From assembly GCF_006517175.1 (NCBI RefSeq), contig NZ_CP041186.1:7983207-8047206 (forward strand): 64,000 nt of DNA, given 5' to 3'. The notes under the pieces were generated by a model that was not told the origin of the DNA, ran no database searches, and saw nothing but the letters and a program-made list of their open reading frames with translations. Made by a program: the position numbers and the translations under genes. Of the stretch, positions 1 to 8,999 are shown piece by piece (the first letter of the stretch is position 1; every line of letters starts with the position of its first letter). This DNA is from Persicimonas caeni (lineage in GTDB: Bacteria; Myxococcota_A; Bradymonadia; Bradymonadales; Bradymonadaceae).

Positions 1-2
1 TC

Positions 3-974
3 GAGCTTCGCCTGGAGCACGCCCCTTCGGCCGACCTCGACATCTTCGTCTGGGGTCCCAACGGCTATCTGCTGGCGGCCAATCAGCAAACCGGACCGGT
101 GACCACCCTCGAGGTGAACTCGCAGGTCACGCAACAGGTCGCCGTCCAAATCGTGGGGCTCGACCTCGACGAGGAGACCTACGATCTCGAGGTGACTCGC
201 AATCCCGACGCGCTCTTTTGCCGCGACGACACGTCCGAGGAGAACGACCACCCCGGCCAGCCGGTGGTGCTCCCCACCGATACGAGCGCGCCGTTCGAAG
301 CCTCGCTGAGCGTCTGCGGCGCTGATGAAGATTGGTTTGTCTTGCCCGAACTGCAGCGAGACCAGGGGCTGGTCGTCGCCCGCTCCGAGGTGACCTCGCA
401 GCTCGTCGTCGAGCTGCTGACGCCCGACGGTTATACCTACGCGCTCGCCCCTCCCTCGGCCATCGAGCCCGACGAGATCCGCCTCGAGCGCCTTGGCGCC
501 GAGGGGGACTATCTGTTGCGGGTGCGCGACTGGTTGTCGCGCGCAGGCACCTATCGGCTGCGCACCCAGGTGCTCGCGCCCTTCGACTGCCCCGACGCCA
601 CGGCCCACAACACGGCCGAGACTGCGGTGCAAGTGCCTATCAACGCCGTCCAACTCTACTCGTTCTGCCCCCTCGAGCAGGCCTGGGAGATCGACTGGCT
701 GGCGCTCACGCCCGCGCAACAAGACGGCACCCTGACCGCGCAAGTCGTGGCAGTCGGCGACCTCCCCGACCTCGACGTCGTCGTCTTCGAACAGACCGTC
801 GACGGACTCGAGCGCGTGCGAAGCGCCGCGCGCACCGACCAGTACTACCAGGTCCGCCTGCCGGTCGAAGCCGGGGAGTCCTACCTGTTCCGGATCAGCG
901 CCAACGGCGTGCCCGGCCGTATTGTCGACGGGGTGAACTACCAGGTCTTCTACCGCTACGAGTCGTCGGACTGA
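3..974 (+). CDS. C-terminal part of a secreted protein with PPC-like beta-sandwich repeats (5' end outside window)
   Basis: The reading frame is open from base 3, so the gene begins upstream of the window; the first internal start (GTG at 99) is unlikely to be real. The visible 323 residues contain about three beta-rich repeats of roughly 110 residues. Each has a 'D.D.FV' or 'EDWFVLP' type motif and ends in 'YLLRVRD', 'YRLRT' or 'YLFRI' strands, as in bacterial pre-peptidase C-terminal (PPC) domains. Spaced cysteines (CRDD, CGADEDW, CPDA, CPLEQ) suggest disulfides and export. No catalytic motif is visible. The stop codon lies inside the 3' end of the convergent trmJ gene, an overlap of 19 bp. 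It could be the tail of a larger surface or protease-associated protein; the function is unknown. Confidence 0.75.
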   Translation, partial: ELRLEHAPSADLDIFVWGPNGYLLAANQQTGPVTTLEVNSQVTQQVAVQIVGLDLDEETYDLEVTRNPDALFCRDDTSEENDHPGQPVVLPTDTSAPFEASLSVCGADEDWFVLPELQRDQGLVVARSEVTSQLVVELLTPDGYTYALAPPSAIEPDEIRLERLGAEGDYLLRVRDWLSRAGTYRLRTQVLAPFDCPDATAHNTAETAVQVPINAVQLYSFCPLEQAWEIDWLALTPAQQDGTLTAQVVAVGDLPDLDVVVFEQTVDGLERVRSAARTDQYYQVRLPVEAGESYLFRISANGVPGRIVDGVNYQVFYRYESSD

Positions 975-1771
975 CGGGCGTCGAGCGACTTCTGAATCTC
1001 GCGGAAAATCCCGAACCACAACGATTGCTCGCGCTGGTCGAGACCGGCGCGCAGCAGCACGCTGCGCACCGTGCGCATGATGTGTTCATTGGTGGGCGTC
1101 TTGAAGAAGCCGACCCGGTCGAGCACGCCTTCGGCGAGGCCGAACATATGCTCCATCGTCTCGAGTCGCGCCGGCGGATGTTCACTCTCGGGGCGAGTCA
1201 ACTCGATGCCCGGCGCTTCGACGGCGATTCCGCTGGCGACGCGAAACACCTCCCAGACATTCAAGAGCACCGCCTGTCCCAGGTTCAGCGAGCTGTAGTC
1301 GGGACGCGTCGGGATGGTGACCACCGAGCGGCACCGATCGATGGCGGTATTCGGCAGGCCCGAATCCTCGCGGCCGAACAAGTAGGCGACCTTGCCGGTC
1401 TCGGCCACCTCGATGGCCTTGTGCGCCGCTCCGCGCGGCTCGGTGAAGACGCGCTGGTGGTGGCGCGGCCTGGCGGTGGTGCCGATGGCGTACACGCATC
1501 CCTCGAGCGCCTCCTCGAGGTCGTCGCAGCGCTTGATCTGCGAGATGACGTCGTCGGCCTTCGGCGCGCTGATGGCGATACGCTTCGGGTCGGCTTTGCG
1601 CGGGCGAACCAGTCGGATGTCGGTCACGCCGAAGTTCTTACAGGCGCGCACCGTGTTGCCGATATTGATGTCGTCTTGCGGCTCCCACAGCACGACGACC
1701 ACGTTGTCGAGAAGCTCGCGGGCCTCCCGTTGCTCTCGTTGTTGGTCTCGGTCTTGCTTTTCTTCAGTCAT
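956..1771 (-). CDS. trmJ: TrmJ-like tRNA (Cm32/Um32) 2'-O-methyltransferase, SpoU/TrmH superfamily
   Basis: A SPOUT-fold RNA 2'-O-ribose methyltransferase, 271 aa. It carries motif 1 (WEPQDDINIGNTVRACKNFG), motif 2 (YLFGREDSGLPN) and motif 3 (SSLNLGQAVLLNVWEV), which together form the knotted SAM site. The family methylates nucleotide 32 of tRNA. The C-terminal extension (about residues 190-271) matches the helical tail of TrmJ better than that of TrmL. The frame is open to a TTG at 1801, but that codon lies in the U-tract of the ftsZ terminator. ATG 1771, preceded by GAGAAAG, is therefore chosen. It follows ftsZ on the same strand, only about 20 nt after the terminator. Its end overlaps the convergent gene at 3-974. 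Exact tRNA specificity is inferred. Confidence 0.9.
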   Translation of the reverse strand: MTEEKQDRDQQREQREARELLDNVVVVLWEPQDDINIGNTVRACKNFGVTDIRLVRPRKADPKRIAISAPKADDVISQIKRCDDLEEALEGCVYAIGTTARPRHHQRVFTEPRGAAHKAIEVAETGKVAYLFGREDSGLPNTAIDRCRSVVTIPTRPDYSSLNLGQAVLLNVWEVFRVASGIAVEAPGIELTRPESEHPPARLETMEHMFGLAEGVLDRVGFFKTPTNEHIMRTVRSVLLRAGLDQREQSLWFGIFREIQKSLDARQSDDS

Positions 1772-1791
1772 GACGTCTTTCTCACGGTGCT

Positions 1792-1822
1792 TCAAAAGCA
1801 AAAGCCGCCCCGAAGGGACGGC
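1792..1822 (-). terminator. Rho-independent terminator after ftsZ
   Basis: On the minus strand an 8-bp stem (GCCGUCCC with GGGGCGGC, one G-U pair) and a UUC loop are followed directly by UUUUGCUUUU. It starts 27 nt after the ftsZ stop. This is a classic intrinsic terminator closing the dcw cluster before trmJ. Confidence 0.85.
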
Positions 1823-1848
1823 CTCTGCTCTACGAATGTTTTGCGGAC

Positions 1849-3147
1849 TTAGGACGAGCCGTCGTTTCGCCGCTTGGGCTTACGAAGGAAGGTAGGCACG
1901 TCCATTTGCTCTTCCTCGGTCGGCGTCAGGCCTCCGGTCGCCGGACGAACGCTGCCGGTCGGCGTGCGGATGAAGCTGGCGCGGCGGTCTTCGTCTTCCT
2001 GCTCGCGGTCCTGAGCTTCGAACGTCCCGCTGGTGACGTGGCGGCGACGTTGCCGCTCCTGAGTCTCGTCGGGCTGCGTCTGGTCGGCCTGCGACTCTTC
2101 TTGACGCGTCTGTCGCGCGGTGCGCCGGCTGCTTCGACCCTGGTTGCGGCTCTGGGCCTGGTTGGCGACCGACTCCTTCTTCTGGCGACTCTGCTCGAAC
2201 CCGGTCGCGATGACCGTGATCTGGATCTCGTCGCGCATATCCTCTTCGATGACGTTACCGAAGATGATGTGGGCGTCTTCGTCCGAAGCCGACTCGATGA
2301 AGCTGGCCGCGTCGTTGATCTCTTTGAGGGTCAGATCGTAGCCGCCGGTGATATTGATGAGAATACCGGTGGCGCCCTCGATGGAGACGTCTTCGAGAAG
2401 CGGCGAGGAGACGGCCATCTCGGCGGCCTCCAGGGCGCGGTCGGGTCCGCTGGCGCGGCCGGTGCCCATAAGCGCGAGGCCCTTGCTGTTCATGATCGTG
2501 CGCACGTCGGCGAAGTCGACGTTGACCAAGCCGCGCACGGTGATCAAATCGCTGATCCCTTGGACGGCATGCAGCAACACCTCGTCGGCCTTCTTGAACG
2601 CCTCCAAGATGGTGGTGTCCTCGCCGGAGATGGCCAGCAGACGCTGGTTGGGGATCGTGATCAGGGTGTCGACCGCCGAGGCCAGGTTCTGGATGCCCAG
2701 CTCGGCCTGCCGGCGGCGCCGCCGCCCTTCGAAGTGGAAGGGTTTGGTGACCACACCGACGGTCAACGCGCCGATCTCGCGACCGATATTCGCGATCACA
2801 GGCGCAGCGCCCGTGCCGGTTCCGCCGCCCATACCCGCCGTAACAAACACCATGTCTGCGCCGTGGAGCGCTTCCTCGATGCGCCCCTGATCCTCGAGCG
2901 CGGAGTTGCGTCCGATCTCGGGATCGGCTCCCGCGCCAAGCCCCTTGGTCAGGTTGCCTCCCAGCTGGACCTTGACCGGAGCGAGGTTGTTTTCGAGCGC
3001 CTGGAGATCGGTGTTGGCGGCGATAAACTCGACGCTGTCGATCCCCTCGGTGATCATGGTGTTGATGGCGTTACCCCCACCGCCGCCGACGCCGATCACT
3101 TTGATCTTGGCCGACTCTGGTAGCTGGTCGTCATCGAATTCGAGCAT
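1849..3147 (-). CDS. ftsZ: Cell division GTPase FtsZ
   Basis: The tubulin homologue that polymerises into the Z-ring, 432 aa. The N-terminal GTPase domain carries the nucleotide-binding [11 protein letters not shown] loop, the tubulin signature [12 protein letters not shown] and the T7 loop region (NVDFADV). Residues about 320-415 form a charged, Gln/Arg/Glu-rich linker. The protein ends in the conserved C-terminal peptide [12 protein letters not shown], which binds FtsA and other partners. The residues after [17 protein letters not shown] are Arg-rich, as in many FtsZs. The start ATG has GGGG about 9 nt upstream. It is the last gene of the dcw block and has its own predicted promoter upstream, plus a terminator downstream. 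Confidence 0.98.
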   Translation of the reverse strand: MLEFDDDQLPESAKIKVIGVGGGGGNAINTMITEGIDSVEFIAANTDLQALENNLAPVKVQLGGNLTKGLGAGADPEIGRNSALEDQGRIEEALHGADMVFVTAGMGGGTGTGAAPVIANIGREIGALTVGVVTKPFHFEGRRRRRQAELGIQNLASAVDTLITIPNQRLLAISGEDTTILEAFKKADEVLLHAVQGISDLITVRGLVNVDFADVRTIMNSKGLALMGTGRASGPDRALEAAEMAVSSPLLEDVSIEGATGILINITGGYDLTLKEINDAASFIESASDEDAHIIFGNVIEEDMRDEIQITVIATGFEQSRQKKESVANQAQSRNQGRSSRRTARQTRQEESQADQTQPDETQERQRRRHVTSGTFEAQDREQEDEDRRASFIRTPTGSVRPATGGLTPTEEEQMDVPTFLRKPKRRNDGSS

Positions 3148-3223
3148 GGTGAGGTACCCCGATGTATCTACAACTCAAGACGTGCAACGGCTGATTTCGC
3201 GCCCATTTCGTGGCGTGGTGGGG

Positions 3224-3252
3224 AAGATAACACTGCCCCTCAAAGCCTTCAA
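3224..3252 (-). promoter_or_regulatory. Predicted sigma70 promoter of ftsZ
   Basis: On the minus strand TTGAAG (3252-3247) and TATCTT (3229-3224) are separated by exactly 17 bp in the 138-bp gap between ftsA and ftsZ. This gives a leader of about 70 nt. A dedicated ftsZ promoter fits the need for more FtsZ than the other dcw proteins. Seen in sequence only; not tested. Confidence 0.6.
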
Positions 3253-3285
3253 GACTGCGCCGAAGTTTTGAGCCGATATCGGCCC

Positions 3286-4512
3286 TTAAAACATCTCGGC
3301 AAACCATTGACCTACGCGCGAGGCGAACCGGCGATAGAACCCGGGCTCCTCGGCGCTGAAGACGGCGCGCTCGGGCTGACACGAACCGTGCAGCACCAGA
3401 CCCACGCCGGTGGCGAATTTCGGATTGCGCACCACGTCGACCAAGCCGCCCACGCCCTTGGGCACACCGCGGCGCACCGGCAGGCCGAGCACTTCTTCGG
3501 CCAGCTCGGGCATATTCTCTAAAATGGTCGTGCCGCCGGTGATCACCACGCCGCTGGCGATCAGATCTTCGTAGCCCGAGTTTTTGAGCTCGCGACCCAC
3601 GTACGCAAAGATCTCTTCGACGCGCGGCTCGATGATCTCGCTCAAGATCTGCCGGCTCAACACGCGCGGCGGACGCCCGCCCACCGAGGGCACCTCGATG
3701 GTCTCTTCGGGGGAGATCTTGTCGGTCATCGCGCAGCCATATTTCTGCTTGATGCGCTCGGCCTCGGCCATCGGCGTGCGCAATCCCACGGCGATGTCGT
3801 TCGTCAGGTGGTTGCCCCCGATCGACAGCACGGCGGTGTGCACCAGGCTTCCCTGGCTGTAGATGGCGATGTCGGTGGTGCCGCCACCCACGTCGACCAC
3901 GGCCACGCCCAGCTCCTTTTCGTCCTCGCTCAAGACCGCCTCCGAGCTTGCAAGCTGCTCGAGGACGATGTCGGCGACCTCCAGGCCGCAGGCGTTGGCG
4001 CACTTGACGATATTCTGCGCGCTGGTGACCGAGGCGGTCACGATGTGCACGTTGGCCTCCAAGCGCACGCCGGTCATGCCCAGCGGCTCTTTGATGCCGT
4101 CCTGATCGTCGATGATATATTCTTGGGGGATGACGTGGATGACCTTGCGATCCATCGGCATGGCCACCGCACGCGCCGCGTCGACCACGCGCGCCAGATC
4201 TTGGCGGCGCACCTCTTTGTCTTTGACCGCGACGATCCCGCGCGAGTTAAACCCTTTGACGTGCCCGCCGGCGATGCCGGCGTAGACTCGGTTGACCTCG
4301 CAGCCGGCCATCAACTCGGCCTCTTCGACCGCCTTGGCGATCGAGTTGATCGTGGCGTCGATATTGATGACCACACCTTTGCGCAGGCCCGTCGACGGAT
4401 GACTGCCGATCCCGATGATGTCGAGGCCCTCATCGGTGACCTCACCGATGATGCACGCAATTTTGGTGGTCCCGATATCGAGGCCAACGATGATTTCGTC
4501 TCTGCGTCCCAT
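3286..4512 (-). CDS. ftsA: Cell division protein FtsA
   Basis: Actin-like ATPase that tethers FtsZ to the membrane, 408 aa, typical length. The phosphate-1 loop is VGLDIGTTKIACIIGE, phosphate-2 is VAVVDVGGGTTDIAIYS, and the adenosine motif is VVITGGTTILENM. The SHS2 (1C) insertion lies at about residues 85-160. The C-terminus ends in a short amphipathic helix (RRFASRVGQWFAEMF) expected to bind the inner membrane. ATG 4512 has a strong Shine-Dalgarno sequence (GGAAGGGAG) just upstream. It lies between ftsQ and ftsZ, the usual order. Confidence 0.98.
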   Translation of the reverse strand: MGRRDEIIVGLDIGTTKIACIIGEVTDEGLDIIGIGSHPSTGLRKGVVINIDATINSIAKAVEEAELMAGCEVNRVYAGIAGGHVKGFNSRGIVAVKDKEVRRQDLARVVDAARAVAMPMDRKVIHVIPQEYIIDDQDGIKEPLGMTGVRLEANVHIVTASVTSAQNIVKCANACGLEVADIVLEQLASSEAVLSEDEKELGVAVVDVGGGTTDIAIYSQGSLVHTAVLSIGGNHLTNDIAVGLRTPMAEAERIKQKYGCAMTDKISPEETIEVPSVGGRPPRVLSRQILSEIIEPRVEEIFAYVGRELKNSGYEDLIASGVVITGGTTILENMPELAEEVLGLPVRRGVPKGVGGLVDVVRNPKFATGVGLVLHGSCQPERAVFSAEEPGFYRRFASRVGQWFAEMF

Positions 4513-4584
4513 TTAGCTCCCTTCCGTGGTTGCGACCTTCTGCAGCGGCTCCGTGCTGCAGGTGCCTATCTCTGGTTTAGGGGT

Positions 4585-5466
4585 TCAGTCGACCCGCGCG
4601 CCCTCACCAGGGCCCGTCCGTGGCCGGTGACGACGTCCGACTGCCACCCGACTCAAATCCGACTCCTGATCGATCAGAATATAATCGACCTCCATTGCCC
4701 GCTGGACAATGGACCGTTGAACGACCGCCAGTCGTTCGAGGCGCTCCCGGTAGCGCCCACGACCCAGCCGTATCTCGACGCCCGTATCGGCCGTGACCAA
4801 GGTCAGGCCGAGCACCGAGTCGACGTGGATCTCGCTGAGGGGTTCCCAATTGGTCAGCCCCAGCTCACCGTACATCTGCACCACATCCATCGCCTCGAGA
4901 AACAGCGCCCTTCCCTCGGGCTCCTCGAGTGAGGCGACCTCCATGCCGGTCACCAGCGGCAAAGCCATCAACTCGTCGACCGGGTCGCTGCTCTCGAGCG
5001 CCTTGAACGCCACCGCGTCGGTGTCGACCAGGTGATAACGCTCGTCGATGAGCAAAGCGATCGGCTCCTCTTCAGAGACTCGGACCGAGACCTGGTCGGG
5101 CAGACGACGCTCGACCTCGGCGCTCTTGATCCACGGATGGGCCTCGATGGCCCTATCCGCGCGCTCGAGATCGACGTCGAAGATATTTAACCCGATCAGA
5201 AGCCCCGCACTTTCGAGCAGAGCATCCTCGTCGACGTTATGCAGCCCTTCGACCTCCACCTCTTGGAGTTGGAAGTACGAGCCGCTGACGGTGCGAATGT
5301 AAGCGTGAAAAATGCCGTAGGGCAAGCCGATGGCCACCGCCACCAAAAACGCCACGGGCAGGGCCTTTCGACCCAGGGACCCGATCTTGGTGCCCAGCGA
5401 TTTGAGTCGCTGGCCCAGGGCCCGACGTCTGCGGTTTTTGCGGCGATTACCAAACATCAACTTCAT
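4585..5466 (-). CDS. ftsQ: Cell division protein FtsQ
   Basis: Bitopic divisome protein, 293 aa. A very basic N-terminal cytoplasmic stretch (NRRKNRRRRALGQRL) precedes one membrane segment (ALPVAFLVAVAIGLPYGIF, about residues 34-54). A POTRA domain follows (FQLQEVEVEGLHNVDEDALL to RVSEEEPIALL), then the FtsQ beta domain. In characterised systems FtsQ recruits FtsL and FtsB. Its place between ddl and ftsA is the classic dcw order. The start lacks a strong ribosome binding site, so translation may depend on the upstream genes. The last residues are basic and variable. Confidence 0.93.
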   Translation of the reverse strand: MKLMFGNRRKNRRRRALGQRLKSLGTKIGSLGRKALPVAFLVAVAIGLPYGIFHAYIRTVSGSYFQLQEVEVEGLHNVDEDALLESAGLLIGLNIFDVDLERADRAIEAHPWIKSAEVERRLPDQVSVRVSEEEPIALLIDERYHLVDTDAVAFKALESSDPVDELMALPLVTGMEVASLEEPEGRALFLEAMDVVQMYGELGLTNWEPLSEIHVDSVLGLTLVTADTGVEIRLGRGRYRERLERLAVVQRSIVQRAMEVDYILIDQESDLSRVAVGRRHRPRTGPGEGARVD

Positions 5467-5549
5467 CCGTGAATCTACGGCCGGCTCTCATCCTTGAGAG
5501 CTCTTTTGTCAAACATGGGAGCGCCAGTGTGTGGCGCTGCTGCCCGGCG

Positions 5550-6545
5550 CTACCGCTGCATCTCGCAGCTGGCCGAGGCGAGCATGTACTCAGTGAAATC
5601 TTCGAAGCTAATCCCGTGGCTTCCTGCCAACTTAGGGACCAAGCTCGTGGCTGTCATGCCAGGAATCGTGTTGACCTCGAGCACGTACAGCTCGAGCTCA
5701 TCCGGACCCCGATTGGCCTTGATATCGACCCGGGCAACACCTCGACAGCCGAGGGCGTTGTAGGCATCTCGGCCGATGCTTTCAAGCCTCGATTTTAGCC
5801 CCCCTTCCTCGACCGTTTCGTAGCGGGTTTCGGAGGACTCGTACTTGGCTTTGAAATCGTAAAACTGCTCGCCGGGGGTCACTTCGATCGACCCGAGACA
5901 GATCTCATCGAAAAAGCCGACGGTGTACTCGGCGCCGTCCAAGAATTGCTCGATCAAAATCGCCTGGGTGCCTTCGCCGACTTCGCGATTCCACAGCGAC
6001 TCGATCGCCTCGGCCAACTCGGTCTCCTCGCGGCACAGATGCACGCCTACCGAACTGCCTTCGTCGTTGGGTTTGACTACCAGCGGAAGCTCCAACCCTT
6101 CGAGCTCGAGCTCCGCCTCGATCGCTTCGAAGTCGAGTTCGCCATGACCCGCCAGACGAAGTCCGGCCGGGGTGGGAACGTCCACGTCGCGAAGCACCGC
6201 CTTGGCCCGGCCTTTGTCCATCGCCAGCGCAGAGGCGAGCACGCCGCTGCCGGTATACGGAATCCCCAGCGCTTCCAGATAGCCCTGGAGCACGCCGTTT
6301 TCCCCGGCACCGCCGTGCAACCCCAAGATGACCGCCGCCGGCTTCTCCTGGGCCAGGCGAGCGAAGTCCCCCGGGACATCGTAAACTTCGGTGTCGTAAC
6401 CGAGCGCGCGGAGCGCCTCGGCGAAACCGCGGCCGGTCTTCAGGCTGATCTCGCGCTCCGAAGATTGCCCTCCGGTCACGACTCCAACCTTCTGGCCACG
6501 AAACCGCGTCTTGTCGACATGTGTAAGGTCGATATCTGTCAGCAT
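5550..6545 (-). CDS. ddl: D-alanine--D-alanine ligase
   Basis: ATP-grasp ligase making the D-Ala-D-Ala dipeptide for peptidoglycan precursors, 331 aa. It has the N-terminal GVVTGGQSSEREISLKTG motif, HGGAGENGVLQGYLE, the ATP-grasp loop VVKPNDEGSSVGVHL, and the C-terminal metal and phosphate site LYVLEVNTIPGMTATSLVPK. The 'GQSSEREIS' and 'NTIPG' signatures are diagnostic. The ATG overlaps the end of murB by 7 bp and has AAGG immediately upstream, so the two are probably translationally coupled. It sits directly upstream of ftsQ. Confidence 0.97.
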   Translation of the reverse strand: MLTDIDLTHVDKTRFRGQKVGVVTGGQSSEREISLKTGRGFAEALRALGYDTEVYDVPGDFARLAQEKPAAVILGLHGGAGENGVLQGYLEALGIPYTGSGVLASALAMDKGRAKAVLRDVDVPTPAGLRLAGHGELDFEAIEAELELEGLELPLVVKPNDEGSSVGVHLCREETELAEAIESLWNREVGEGTQAILIEQFLDGAEYTVGFFDEICLGSIEVTPGEQFYDFKAKYESSETRYETVEEGGLKSRLESIGRDAYNALGCRGVARVDIKANRGPDELELYVLEVNTIPGMTATSLVPKLAGSHGISFEDFTEYMLASASCEMQR

Positions 6546-7603
6546 CCTTGCTCTTCCAATCGACGCTCGTACTCGAGCATACGCTTAAAACCGTCGAATC
6601 CGACGAACCTCACCTCCGGGCGAAGCTCCAGGCCAAACCTATGCCGAACTCGGCTGCGGGCCAGCGCCATCAACTCCAAAAAGTCGGCAGCGGTGGCCCC
6701 ATTTTCATTGATGAAGAAGTTTGCGTGAAGCTCGCTGATCCGTGCGCCGCCGATGGCGTGTCCCTTCAGGCCTACTTCTTCGATGACCCGTCCAGCATAA
6801 TCGCCTTTGGGGTTGGCGAACGTACTCCCGACACTGGCCAGCTTATACGGCTGGGTGCGGTTGCGCCGCGCCTTGTCTCGTCGGACTGCCTGCCGGGCCT
6901 CGTCGACATCACCGCGACGTATGCGAATGCGCCCGCCGAGCACCAACACGTCATCGGACACTTCCGAATGACGGTACGAGAGCCCTAACTTCGCGGGCTC
7001 CCAGGTGCTGCGTCGATATCCGCCGGCGCCGTCAGGCTCGAGCACGTCGACATCGAGCAAGACCTCGGAGAGCTCGGCCTCTTTGGTCCCGGCGTTCATC
7101 ACCACGGCCCCGCCGAACGTGCCTGGAATCAGCGCCAAAAACTCGGCGCCGACCCAACCACCCTTGTGCAGGGCGCGAACGACGTGGGCGTTGACCGCGC
7201 CAGCTCCAATTCGCATCACCGCCGTATCATCGTCGGCCTCAGCCGCGATTTCGAAGGCGGCGAGCTCGCCGGTCAGTCGGGCGACAATGCCCCGAATCCC
7301 TTCGTCCGGAAACAACGTGTTGCTTCCCAGGCCTGCGATGGTGAGTTCGAGCCCTTCAGCCTCTCCTGCCCGAGCGAGCTCGACGAGCTCTTCGGCAGTT
7401 TCGACCTCGGCCCAGACCGCCGCCGGTCCTCCGATGCGCAGCGAGCAATGCTTCGCCAGCGGCTCGTTGAATACGACCCGCGCACCGAATCGGCTCTCCG
7501 CAGCAAGCGCGAGCAGGCCTTCGCCTGGCTCGAAATTGACAGTGTCTGTCATTTGCTGCGACGTCCGCTGGATTCCCGATAAACAACGCTTCTGTTCCGG
7601 CAT
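6539..7603 (-). CDS. murB: UDP-N-acetylenolpyruvoylglucosamine reductase MurB
   Basis: FAD-dependent reductase that makes UDP-MurNAc. It has the FAD-binding N-terminal motif (HCSLRIGGPAAVW, GLGSNTLFPDEG), IPGTFGGAVVMNAGTKEAE, the catalytic serine region ASVGSTFANPKGDYAGRVIEEVGLKG, and the Glu-containing HANFFIN segment. It resembles type I MurB. The frame is open to 7717, but ATG 7603 has an AGAGGAC ribosome binding site 4-5 nt upstream and lies just after a predicted promoter, so this start is chosen (354 aa). ATG 7552 is an alternative nearer the family's usual length. murC, often found just upstream, is missing here. Confidence 0.95.
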   Translation of the reverse strand: MPEQKRCLSGIQRTSQQMTDTVNFEPGEGLLALAAESRFGARVVFNEPLAKHCSLRIGGPAAVWAEVETAEELVELARAGEAEGLELTIAGLGSNTLFPDEGIRGIVARLTGELAAFEIAAEADDDTAVMRIGAGAVNAHVVRALHKGGWVGAEFLALIPGTFGGAVVMNAGTKEAELSEVLLDVDVLEPDGAGGYRRSTWEPAKLGLSYRHSEVSDDVLVLGGRIRIRRGDVDEARQAVRRDKARRNRTQPYKLASVGSTFANPKGDYAGRVIEEVGLKGHAIGGARISELHANFFINENGATAADFLELMALARSRVRHRFGLELRPEVRFVGFDGFKRMLEYERRLEEQGC

Positions 7604-7624
7604 ATGTCCTCTAAGACAGGTGTC

Positions 7625-7652
7625 AGCATACAACAAAGCTATATGCCTGCAA
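7625..7652 (-). promoter_or_regulatory. Predicted sigma70 promoter of murB-ddl-ftsQ
   Basis: On the minus strand TTGCAG (7652-7647), a 16-bp spacer and TATGCT (7630-7625) lie 21 nt before the murB ATG. It sits in the AT-richer 274-bp gap where murC would be expected. This suggests that the second half of the dcw cluster restarts transcription here. Confidence 0.55.
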
Positions 7653-7843
7653 GCGCCACCGAGGCCCTCCAAACGAAACCTCAAGCACCGCAATTTCAGG
7701 CATTTAACCGAACACACCTAAAGCTCCACTCGAACTCTCGTCCGTTTATTCATGTGGATTCTTGATATATTTTTTTGATCGTGAAGTGCCACGTCAAAAA
7801 GTAATCGGCGGGCCCAAACTTCTACTTAAAGGATGTGTCGACA

Positions 7844-7863
7844 GGGCTGGCGAATTCCAGCCC
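7844..7863 (-). terminator. Hairpin 14 nt after the murG stop, no U-tract
   Basis: A perfect 7-bp inverted repeat (GGGCTGG with CCAGCCC, loop of six) lies just downstream of murG on the minus strand. It lacks a U-run, so it may be a weak terminator, an mRNA 3'-end stabiliser, or chance. The rest of the murG-murB gap (7653-7843) shows no gene. Confidence 0.3.
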
Positions 7864-7877
7864 CCTGAAGTGGATGT

Positions 7878-8999
7878 TCAAGCGTCCATCATTGCCATGC
7901 AACGCTCGGCAACTTGCTCGGCAGCATGGGGCCGCCCGAGCTTGCGAGCTTGTTCGGCGATATTAGCCAACGAGATCGGATTGTGGATCAAGCCGCTGAT
8001 CAGGCGGGTCGCCCGGCCCTGCCCGACATCGGCGTCGGCAATGGCGATACCCGCGCCCGATTCGGCGATCGCCTGGGCGTTTTTGGTCTGGTGGTCGTCC
8101 GCGGCGTGTGCGAAAGGCACATACAAGGCAGGGATGCCGAGGACGAGAACTTCGGCGATGGTCGAGGCGCCGGCGCGGCAGATCAACAGGTCGCACCAAT
8201 CGTAGGCAGCGGCCATGTCGTCGATGAATTCGACGACTTCGGCCTGTCCGGCGAACTCGTCGTAGCCACCGTCGACCTCGCTCAGTCGGCCCTTTCCACA
8301 TTGATGGCGAACCACCACGCGCTCGGCGAGATCGCCCAGAGCACAGAGGTCGGCGGGCAGATGGCTGTTGAAGCTGGCGGCCCCGCCGCTTCCACCGATG
8401 ATCAGAATACGAAATTCGTCACGGTTGGTCGGCGGCTCGTACTCGAAGTCTTCGGCGAGTTCGAGCAGACTGGAGCGCACCGGGTTGCCAACGACTTCGC
8501 AGTCGACGTCGGGGAAATGGCGCTCGCTGGCATCGAAGGTCAGGAATGCGCGGTCGACGACTTTGCCCAGCAGCCGGTTCGTCATGCCCGGCACCGAGTT
8601 TTGCTCCATGAGCGCCGTGGGCACGCCGCGTACCGCCGCTAGCATCGTAAAGGGCCCGGCCGCATAACCACCGACGCTGACGACCAGCCCCGGGTTGAGT
8701 TTGGAGAAGACGCCCATCGATTGCATACCGCTGAACGGCAGCTTCGACAGGCCCTTCGCCCACCCCAGCGCCCCGCCCCCTTTGAGCATGGGCACGTCGA
8801 CCAACTCGAGGCGATAGCCGAGCTCGGGAATCACACGCGCCTCGATGCCGCGCTCCGTACCGACAAAGGCGATATCGACCGTGGGATCGAGCTTTTGAAT
8901 CGCCTCGGCGACGGCGACCCCCGGAAACAGATGGCCTCCAGTGCCCCCTCCAGCGATGACTACACGGCGGTCACGTTTTTTACTTCCAAACAGCGGCAT
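7878..8999 (-). CDS. murG: MurG, UDP-GlcNAc:lipid I N-acetylglucosaminyltransferase
   Basis: GT28 glycosyltransferase that adds GlcNAc to lipid I to form lipid II on the inner face of the membrane, 373 aa. The N-terminal glycine-rich loop is VVIAGGGTGGHLFPGVAVAEAI. VVSVGGYAAGP and MEQNSVPGMTNRLL follow. The donor-site motifs are IIGGSGGAASFN and the C-terminal ICRAGASTIAEVLVLGIPALYVPF. The start is fixed by a TAATG junction with ftsW (one-base overlap), implying coupling. Confidence 0.97.
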   Translation of the reverse strand: MPLFGSKKRDRRVVIAGGGTGGHLFPGVAVAEAIQKLDPTVDIAFVGTERGIEARVIPELGYRLELVDVPMLKGGGALGWAKGLSKLPFSGMQSMGVFSKLNPGLVVSVGGYAAGPFTMLAAVRGVPTALMEQNSVPGMTNRLLGKVVDRAFLTFDASERHFPDVDCEVVGNPVRSSLLELAEDFEYEPPTNRDEFRILIIGGSGGAASFNSHLPADLCALGDLAERVVVRHQCGKGRLSEVDGGYDEFAGQAEVVEFIDDMAAAYDWCDLLICRAGASTIAEVLVLGIPALYVPFAHAADDHQTKNAQAIAESGAGIAIADADVGQGRATRLISGLIHNPISLANIAEQARKLGRPHAAEQVAERCMAMMDA

